Positions 57,573 to 64,000 of a DNA stretch of 64,000 nt are shown here, piece by piece (positions within the stretch are counted from its first letter, which is position 1; each line of letters starts with the position of its first letter). Source of the stretch: Adiantum capillus-veneris (Eukaryota > Streptophyta > Polypodiopsida > Polypodiales > Pteridaceae). The stretch spans positions 80,615,412-80,679,411 of the forward strand of contig CM043963.1 in assembly GCA_014529385.2 (NCBI GenBank), given 5' to 3'. The notes beneath the pieces were generated by a model. It worked only from the letters and a program-made list of their open reading frames with translations, had not been told where the DNA came from and searched no databases. The position numbers and the translations under genes are program-made.

Positions 57573-57599
<27 letters not shown>
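56571..57599 (-). pseudogene. gag: Gag with zinc knuckle of a minus-strand LTR retroelement
   Basis: One minus frame with a single TAG (56898). The capsid-like part (about 57480-56960) reads GEDASDFLDNLEIAC, WYNTLVQATKERWDLLRAAF, LKRFGEGTTFKNLWQLLMEL and YVAYESKFVDLWGRW. After a linker comes the CCHC knuckle CYNCGEDGHGMYYC near 56700-56745, then a Pro/Gln-rich tail. The capsid pattern parallels the gag at 1537-3026. The frame is open into the (GT)n repeat upstream, so the true start is probably near 57530. No pol is seen downstream, so the element is likely non-autonomous. LTRs were not found. Confidence 0.7.
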
Positions 57600-57605
<6 letters not shown>

Positions 57606-57676
57606 AGTGGAAGGAGATCCAGGTATGCTCCTTCCCTCTCCTCACTCTCATGTTCCCTTCCCCTCTTTCTCTCTCC

Positions 57677-57712
<36 letters not shown>

Positions 57713-57719
57713 TAGTGTT

Positions 57720-57770
<51 letters not shown>
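57570..57770. repeat. (AC)n and (GA)n simple repeats
   Basis: CA tract 57575-57601, TC/CA tract 57667-57713 and GA tract 57723-57767. Confidence 0.95.
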
Positions 57771-57771
<1 letters not shown>

Positions 57772-57774
57772 AAC

Positions 57775-58000
57775 ATAAACAAAAACGCACACACACATAC
57801 ATAAACAAAGAATGCACACACACATTGAGAGAGGAAAAGAGAGAGAGAGCATGCATAAACAAAAAACTCACACATTGAGAGAGGAAAAGAGAGAGAGAAC
57901 ATGCATAAACAAAAAACGCACACATTGAGAGAGGAAAAGAGAGAGAAAACATGCATAAACAAAAAAACGCACACACATTGAGAGAGAAAGAGAGAGAAAC
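57775..58000. repeat. 50-bp minisatellite, four units
   Basis: ATTGAGAGAGG starts at 57824, 57874, 57924 and 57977. Each unit continues AAAAGAGAGAG...CATGCATAAACAAAAAA. Confidence 0.9.
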
Positions 58001-58002
58001 TA

Positions 58003-58121
58003 ATTTAACGTCGTAGGAAACTAATTAAAATTAAAAGACCTAAAGATCTAGCCGACGAGGAGTTGAACTCAAGACCTATTATTCAAGAGGGAAATGGCAT
58101 AACCAATCTATCATACTTGGC
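58003..58121 (-). repeat. SINE-like element with tRNA-like head
   Basis: The minus strand 58121-58051 is 71 nt and resembles a tRNA. It has an A-box-like TGATAGATTGGTTATGCC and a B-box-like GAGTTCAACTCC, but the acceptor stem is only partly paired (GCC/GGC plus one more pair). The body that follows (TTTCCTACGACGTTAAA) recurs at 58206-58222 and 58911-58927. I read it as a tRNA-derived SINE remnant, not a functional tRNA gene. Confidence 0.4.
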
Positions 58122-58164
58122 ATGGGTGATAGAAAGGTTATACCATTTATCTCTTTTTATTGGC

Positions 58165-58388
58165 ACACACATCCACACACGCGCACACACACAAGAAGAA
58201 GAGAGTTATAACGTCGTAGGAAACTATCCTAAAAGACGTTAAAGATTAGGTTAGATGTAGACTTACGTTAAATTAGATTTAGGTTTATTTAATTTAAATT
58301 AGATTAGATTTAGGTTTATTTTTAGTTAGATTTACGTTTATTTACGCTAGATTTAGATTTACATTATATTAGATTAGATTTAGGTCTC
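58165..58388. repeat. Direct repeat, left copy
   Basis: CACACAAGAAGAAGAGAGTT...AACGTCGTAGGAAACTATCC..., then TTTAGGTTTA/TTTACGTT words. Matches 58868-59050 and flanks the HIPP fragment. Confidence 0.8.
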
Positions 58389-58744
58389 CATAGACTGCGA
58401 TGCCTGCATGAAGCGGGTGAAGAAAGCCCTCAATGGAATATAGGGTATTGCTGCCTTCACTCATGGTGGGCTCCGTCAATCGAAAAGTACTGGTGAAATG
58501 TCTTCAGAAGATAGGGAAGAAGGTGGATCTTCAGGGCGGCAAGAGTCACTACATCCCCGACAATGACCATCTAGACAACCTCTAGTCATTCAACAGCAAC
58601 TTCAAAGTTAGTAACAAGAGCAAGAACGGTCCAAAGGGCCAATTGCTGTCGTCAGATGTGGATGGAGATGAGGCAGCGTCACCGCCGGAAGTTAACTCTC
58701 ACATCTTTAGTGATGAGAATGCCAACTCTTGCCGAGTTATGTGA
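58389..58744 (+). pseudogene. Fragment of a heavy-metal-associated isoprenylated plant protein (HIPP) gene
   Basis: An acceptor-like CTCCATAG precedes DCDACMKRVKKALNGI (58393-58440), the CxxC copper/metal-binding motif and helix of an HMA domain. A stop (58441) and a frameshift follow. The other frame then gives VNRKVLVKCLQKIGKKVDLQ, the HMA second half, another stop (58582), and a C-terminus ending CRVM just before TGA 58742, a CaaX isoprenylation box. HMA domain plus CaaX is the definition of the plant HIPP family of membrane-anchored metallochaperones. The lack of the protein start, the two stops and the flanking direct repeats indicate a captured, dead gene piece. Confidence 0.7.
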
Positions 58745-58865
58745 AAAATTATGTGTTAAATCAGTTTTAAGGTTCTTATAATCCCTGTTAGTTTAGTTCT
58801 TTGTTTTTAATATAACATAATTTACGTTAGATTTAGATTTATGTTATATTAGATTAGACTTAGGT

Positions 58866-58867
<2 letters not shown>

Positions 58868-58898
<31 letters not shown>

Positions 58899-59050
58899 AG
58901 AAGAAGAGAGTTTTAACGTCGTAGGAAACTATCCCAAAAGACGTTAAAGATTAGGTTAGATGTAGACTTACGTTAAATTAGATTTAGGTTTATTTTTAGT
59001 TAGATTTACGTTTATTTAGATTTACGCTTATTTACGTTAGATCGAGTCCA
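58868..59050. repeat. Direct repeat, right copy
   Basis: Matches 58165-58388 with small indels. It contains AACGTCGTAGGAAACTATCC and GACGTTAAAGATTAGG. Confidence 0.8.
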
Positions 59051-59329
59051 CGCAAGAATTACTTACGGTTTAGGGTTTAGAGTTAGACGAACAGTGAAAA
59101 GATCTACTGTGAAAAGATGTTAAGATGCTGTGAAGTGCTACAGCTAGAGAAGAGGCAAAGGGGTTTTGTCCACTACATGCAGTATCATGTAGACGTGGGT
59201 CTGTAGATTTCTTGTACCCACAAATATAGGTATTGACCAATAAAGACGAGATTATAACCCGGTGGTTCTGATCTCCGTGCACCTCTAGATCGAGGTGTGC
59301 CGGGATTGGACATGACTAGAGAATGTGAG

Positions 59330-59379
<50 letters not shown>

Positions 59380-59441
59380 GACGAAGAATGCCAATAGAAT
59401 ATTAAATTTGTTGTCCAGGTTATAAGATTTTTATCCTCATT
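59051..59441 (+). other. Region upstream of the CACTA transposase gene
   Basis: It contains a possible element start CACTACATGCAG (59173), a short imperfect palindrome (GCACCTC...GAGGTGTGC, 59279-59300) and a (GA)n tract (59332-59376). The true 5' terminus of the CACTA element is not settled. Confidence 0.35.
59332..59376. repeat. (GA)n microsatellite
   Basis: About 45 bp of pure GA in the presumed 5' leader of the CACTA gene. Confidence 0.97.
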
Positions 59442-62400
59442 ATGAGTAGTGACGAGGATGTGGGACCGTCCAACCGAAACACCTATCTCTCAACGAGGGT
59501 CTTATGTCCTTGTAATCAATGCAAGCATGCTGTGCGACGAACAAGACATGTTTCTTTGCAGTACGTTCGCGAATTTGGCGAGTTCGATCCATCTATTATA
59601 GATCGAGTTGTTGCCAATTATAACTCGTCGGACTCTGACGCTGGCCAACAAGCAGCAATCTTGCAACCCAATAGACGTGTTCGCAGGCGCTTTGGTCAAG
59701 CAGCATATGTGAGGCCACAAGATGTAGCCTCTGACAGCTCGGGGGATGATCATGCAGAGCACATTCCCAACGAGGCAATGTTTGAGCCCGAGATTGATGA
59801 AATGATCGAGACAATCATGGATTCAGAAAGGCTTATCTATGATGATATGAAAAGTGAAGCTGATACGCCATTGTATAATGGAGCACGTATGTCTAGATTG
59901 AAAGCACTCCTGGTTCTTCTCAACATGCAGGCAAAGTTTGGATGGAGTGACACTAGCGTCACAGCGCTTTTCAAGTGATCTATTACAATTAGTTTACTTT
60001 AATAAAACTCTAAATGTATAATGATCTGATAGATTTTTACACGACTGTATCGTATTTTTATGTTGTGTAGATTGCGTAAAGAGCACATACTACCAGCGGA
60101 CAATGTGATGCCAGATTCTCGAGATGAAGCAAGAAAGATTTTGCGAAACTTGGGGATGGATTACAATTCTATCCACGCTTGTCCTAATGACTGCATTCTT
60201 TTCAGAGGGCAATACATAGACATGGAGAAGTGTCCGAAATGTGATTCCGAAAGATATCGAGTAGATCTCCACGGGACAAAAATTCCACAAAAGGTTTTGC
60301 AACATTTTCCTCTGCTTCCTCGCATCAAGCATTTCTTCAAATGTAAGTCCATGGCCGCCCTAGCATCATGGCATGAGGAGAATAAATCTTCGGATGGTGT
60401 GCTACGAATTCCTGCAGATTGAGCAGCCTGGAAACATATAGATGGAACATGGTCGGATTTTGCCAGGGAAGCCCGAAATTTGCGCTTAGGCCTGGCTATG
60501 GATGGCGTAAATCCATTTGGTCAAAGATCAACATCTTATAGTGTATGGCCCGTTGTCATCGTCAACTACAACATTCCCCCGTGGTTGACTACGAAGAAGG
60601 GGCACCTATGGCTAAGCTTGATTGTGCCAGGGCGATATAAAGTGGAGAATATGGATGTGTATCTTCGTCCACTATTGGAAGAGCTACAACAATTGTGGAT
60701 TGGCATAGAGGTGGTGGATATGAGCCGACACACAGGACAACGGAATGCTTTGATCAGAGGCATTCTAATGTGGACCATGCATGACTATCCCGGGCTAACA
60801 GAATGCTCAGGTGATCTATTGACACTCCTCACTCAGACACTGTTAATCTTGTTTTTTCCGATAGTTGATCTATTATCATGTGTATACATGCAGGGCTTCA
60901 AACAAGCGGATACAGAGCATGTGTCACATGTGGACCTAGACTGAATGCACGTAGGGTGCCCTCACTGAAGAAGCAAATCTACGAAGGTCATCAAGCGTAT
61001 CTTCCAGAGAATCATGTGTTACGCGACGGCTTTTTGGGAAGAGAGCCACCAAGGATGTCTGCACAAGCATGGTTAGAGCAGAAGGAGATGTGCGATGACG
61101 GATTGCCTCCAGGGATGAAGAGACTATCTCTATGGTACGAGTTACCATACTAGCCCCGACTCATGATCAATCACTTGCTCGATCCAATGCACATATTCAA
61201 GAATGTGGGTAATCTACTATGGGACCATCTGACTGACAAGAAAGATACTTTGGGAGCCAGAGTTGACCTTAGAAATGTGGATCGTATGGAGCTATATTGG
61301 CCGCAAACAGCGTCTGATGGATCGATAAAACTCCCTAAAGCACCATGGATTTTCACAGGAGCCCAAGAACGCAAAGTAATAGAGACCATTCGATCTTTGC
61401 GGACCCCCACTGGCGTAATGCACTCGCTCCGAACGTGTTTTACTAAAGAAGGAAAGCTTACCGGTTTGAAGTCACACGATTGGCATAAAATGTGTCAGGT
61501 ACGTTCATAGTGGACTTTAATATCATTGCATAAAATGTGGACTTTAATATCATTGCTGCACATACTTTACAGTTTATTTTACCAGTTGCCATTGAGGGAT
61601 GTTTGTCTCTCGACATCCGTAACACAATCTACAAACTTGCAAAGCTGGTGCAATGGATCTCACAAAAGGAGATCAACGTAGACTCCATACCATTCACCAA
61701 ACTAAATGCTGCGGAGCTTGTGTGCATGTTTGAGAAACATTTTCCTACTACCATGCTAACCATTCAGGTGCATCTTCTTGTTCACATAGTTGATGAGGTG
61801 GAAATAGCTGGCACAGTTCATTCCAGATGGATGTTCTTCTTAGAACATTTCATGAAAACGCTTAAGGGATATGTGCGTCAAAAGGCACGTCCGGAGGGTA
61901 GCATAGCAGAAGGTTGGTTGGTATCAGAGTCCCTAGTGTACATTGGAGAGTGGCTAGACGGATTTGATAAAGCCCGGGACACGCTATGGCGAACCATAGA
62001 TGATGAGCGCATATCTGGGATTGTCATGTGCAATCTCGGTGTTGAGAAGAAGATGACGGAAGATCTAGAGGCTAAAATCAACCAATTTTGCATGCTTCAC
62101 AATCCAGTGATGCAAAAGTGGATTTCACAATATGAGGATGCAAAGCAAGAGCGACAAAGGGCACGAATCGAGTGGAGACGGGGAAGACGACCACCGATGC
62201 ACTATCCGACGGGTCTGGAGAGCCTACCAGCATTCATGAGCTTAAGATGGTTGCACAACCAATTGAAAAGCGCACAACAATGCGGTGACGAAGTGACTGA
62301 GGAAGAGTGGGAGTACTCTCGGGGTTGCGTGACCAAGGTAAGTTTGCAATGTACGACTAGCTAGTGACTTTATTTCTAAACGTTTGAACGGCCACTCATA

Positions 62401-63203
62401 ATCTTTGTTCGTTGTAGTATAAGTCCTACACAGCAGCATGGTGTAAAGGTCGACATTTTAGGGTGGAACAGATTGACAAAAAGCGTTTTACTCAAGATTG
62501 TGGAATCATGGCAAAATTTGAACAGTCTAGTCGACGACGTTCCTCTGATGCAGATCCTGTGGTGGCGGAACTCACTTACTTCGGCACGCTACAAGAGATT
62601 TTGAGGATCGATTACAGAGGATTTTTTGTCGACTTGTTCGACGTGCAATGGTTCAAGATAATCATGGAGGGTCGCAACGCTACTGTGCGTAGAGGAGAGT
62701 CTGGTTTTCTTGAGGTGGATTCTACTAAGAAATCGACTGACCTAAGAGACACTTTTGTACTACCTGAGCATTGTGAACAAGTAAGTATGTAAATAGTTAA
62801 CATCCCCCTTTTACAAGTTATGTGCTTGAAAGCTCTCATGTAAGTTATGTGGCTCTGGCAGGTAATATTTCATCCTACAAAGTCTACATCAAACTGGTGG
62901 TACGTCATAGAGGTAGCCCCTCGTAGTGCAAGGACGTATGAAGGCTACCATGTGCCAATCACAACGGCATCAATGGAGGAGATCAGAGAAGATGCTCAAT
63001 TAGAAGCTGTTGCGGTGGTGCCAGACGAGCATCAAGATGCTACTACTCTATATGGGGTGCATGCAGAGGAGCTACAAAATGAAACAGAGGATATGTGTTT
63101 AAACGGAGAGCTCTATATAGATATAGGAAGTTATGCGAGGATGAGAGAGAGATCTCTTAAAGCCACAAATATTGTATTTGAACAATTTTGCTCCGTGTTG
63201 TAA
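59442..63203 (+). pseudogene. CACTA (En/Spm) TNP2-type transposase gene, six exons, two in-frame stops
   Basis: Exons 59442-59974, 60071-60810, 60894-61498, 61573-62337, 62418-62780 and 62862-63203 all have GT-AG borders and keep phase, giving about 1115 codons. Exon 1 has the transposase-associated CPCNQCKH motif and the TNP2 lead-in PLYNGARMSRLKALLVLLNM. Exon 2 has IHACPNDCILFR, CPKCDSERY, LAMDGVNPFG (first Asp) and WLTTKKGHLWLSLIVPG. Exon 3 has ACVTCGPRL, GHQAYLPENH and LLDPMHIFKNV. Exon 4 carries DUF4218-like FPTTMLTIQVHLLVHIVDEV and MFFLEHFMKTLKGYVRQKA, and exons 5-6 are DUF4216-like (EILRIDYRGFFVDLFDVQWF, FHPTKSTSNWWYVIEVAPRS). Stops are TGA at 60420 and TAG at 61151 (expected Trp). It would bind and cut CACTA ends. 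Apart from the two stops it is complete. Confidence 0.88.
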
Positions 63204-63423
63204 AAGCTCTGGCTCTCTAAGTACCTTCCATGGCGTATAACGCTCTTTTCTACTCGCGCTCACATCTTTTGATTGAAAATTCTGAGTTTTTGACTTGCCT
63301 CTTCTATCACTCGATTCATTGCATCATTGTATTTATATGCGTCATTAAGTCATTGTATTTAATGGTCTTTGCGTCATTGTCTACTCTATTCATTCAATAT
63401 TAAGTTTAAATATTCATTTGTTT
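63204..63423 (+). other. Intergenic gap or intron between the CACTA ORFs
   Basis: AT-rich; ends in TTAATGCAG, a credible acceptor. Confidence 0.5.
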
Positions 63424-64000
63424 AATGCAGGTATGGATGATGAGGAGTTTATTTCTTCTTTGTCACCGCAGCAGAGACAGTGGTACGTGGAGCGTCATCG
63501 CTCTGGCGCATCATCGCGCATTCGGAGCATTCGGCGCGCTCTGAAGCTTCGGTGTCGACGATACGATCTTCACACTTGTCTAGACACTAGCGCTCTAGTG
63601 GTGGCGGTGGCGGTTGTTGTGGGGATTCCACCGCCGATGCCTCCACACCGCCTCCTATTCGATGAGGCTCTTTACCCTCCCCTTCTTTGCCCGCCCCCAC
63701 ACCAGCCACAGCATCGCCATCTACGCCAGGTTTTGCGCGGCTGACTGTTCCTAGCAGCTACACACCTCTACCTACTCCGCCAGGAGCCACCCCACTCGAC
63801 ACTCCTCTACCTACTCCGCCAGGAGCCACCCCACTCGACACTCCTCGCTTCGGGGCCCAGACGCCGGTGGAGACACCTGACGTCCGTACCCCCATCGACA
63901 CGCCGCTATAGACCCCTGCCGGAACACCCAGGTTCACGCGTCACCGGCCAGAGGGCTTGCCTTACTCCGTCGACTTCAGCGGCGGCATCATCATGGATGA
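63424..64000 (+). CDS. Start of the second CACTA ORF (TNPA-like position), cut by the window end
   Basis: After an acceptor at 63423 the frame MDDEEFISSLSPQQRQWYVE opens at 63429. A proline/threonine-rich region in the shifted frame (63687-63911) holds two exact copies of a 39-bp unit encoding PTPPGATPLDTPL, then VETPDVRTPIDTPL. At least one frameshift (about 63600-63690) and a stop (63909) are present. It is on the same strand just behind TNP2. In CACTA elements the partner gene encodes a DNA-binding protein for subterminal repeats; that role here is inference from position. Confidence 0.45.

Noticed and set aside
59173-59184. CACTACATGCAG as the definite CACTA left terminus
   Set aside because: The other end is outside the window and no target duplication can be checked, so it stays only a possibility.

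Overview
This is nuclear DNA of a land plant. It is built almost entirely from nested and decayed transposable elements, and I recognise no ordinary single-copy host gene. The Ty3/gypsy, Ty1/copia and CACTA protein families, the GT-AG introns, the long (GA)n/(TC)n tracts and a captured fragment of a plant-specific HIPP metallochaperone all point to a plant. A fern or other large-genome lineage is possible, but the sequence does not prove it.

Left third (1-24 kb): a large plus-strand Ty3/gypsy element runs from before position 1 to about 21790. It carries gag, a protease/RT/RNase H/integrase pol, an extra C-terminal retropepsin-like domain after integrase, a 2.8-kb non-coding spacer with four copies of a 24-bp palindrome, a third coiled-coil ORF, a polypurine tract and the 3' LTR. 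A minus-strand, gag-only LTR element (357-5212, target duplication GTGG) sits inside its gag. Directly after the 3' LTR come the minus-strand LTR and integrase remnants of another gypsy element, whose LTR contains a 29-bp minisatellite.

Middle (24-33 kb): two related minus-strand Ty1/copia elements. The second (27687-32635, target duplication AAAAA) is interrupted by a 1.48-kb TRIM-like element (28529-30005, target duplication CTTAG) whose LTRs are largely (TC)n.

Centre (34.1-45.6 kb): the most interesting object is a probable 11.5-kb DNA transposon, 34121-45642. It has 12-bp perfect terminal inverted repeats (GGGTGAAAGCAT) and a 4-bp target duplication (ATTA). On the minus strand it encodes an intron-containing DDE-type transposase. 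On the plus strand it carries two cargo genes: a coiled-coil/RING-like protein and a repeat-rich protein ending in an FCP1-like phosphatase fold. Its introns and spacers are packed with GTGCTA/TAGCAC motifs. A 1.3-kb inverted-repeat element (45648-46957) abuts it.

Right third (47-64 kb): AT-rich sequence with unassigned split ORFs, a striking array of seven hairpins (49411-49980), a minus-strand gag-bearing retroelement with unidentified downstream ORFs (52.4-57.6 kb), simple repeats, a SINE-like tRNA head and a broken HIPP gene copy. The window ends in a six-exon CACTA (En/Spm) TNP2 transposase gene with only two in-frame stops (59442-63203), followed by the start of a second CACTA ORF cut by the window edge.
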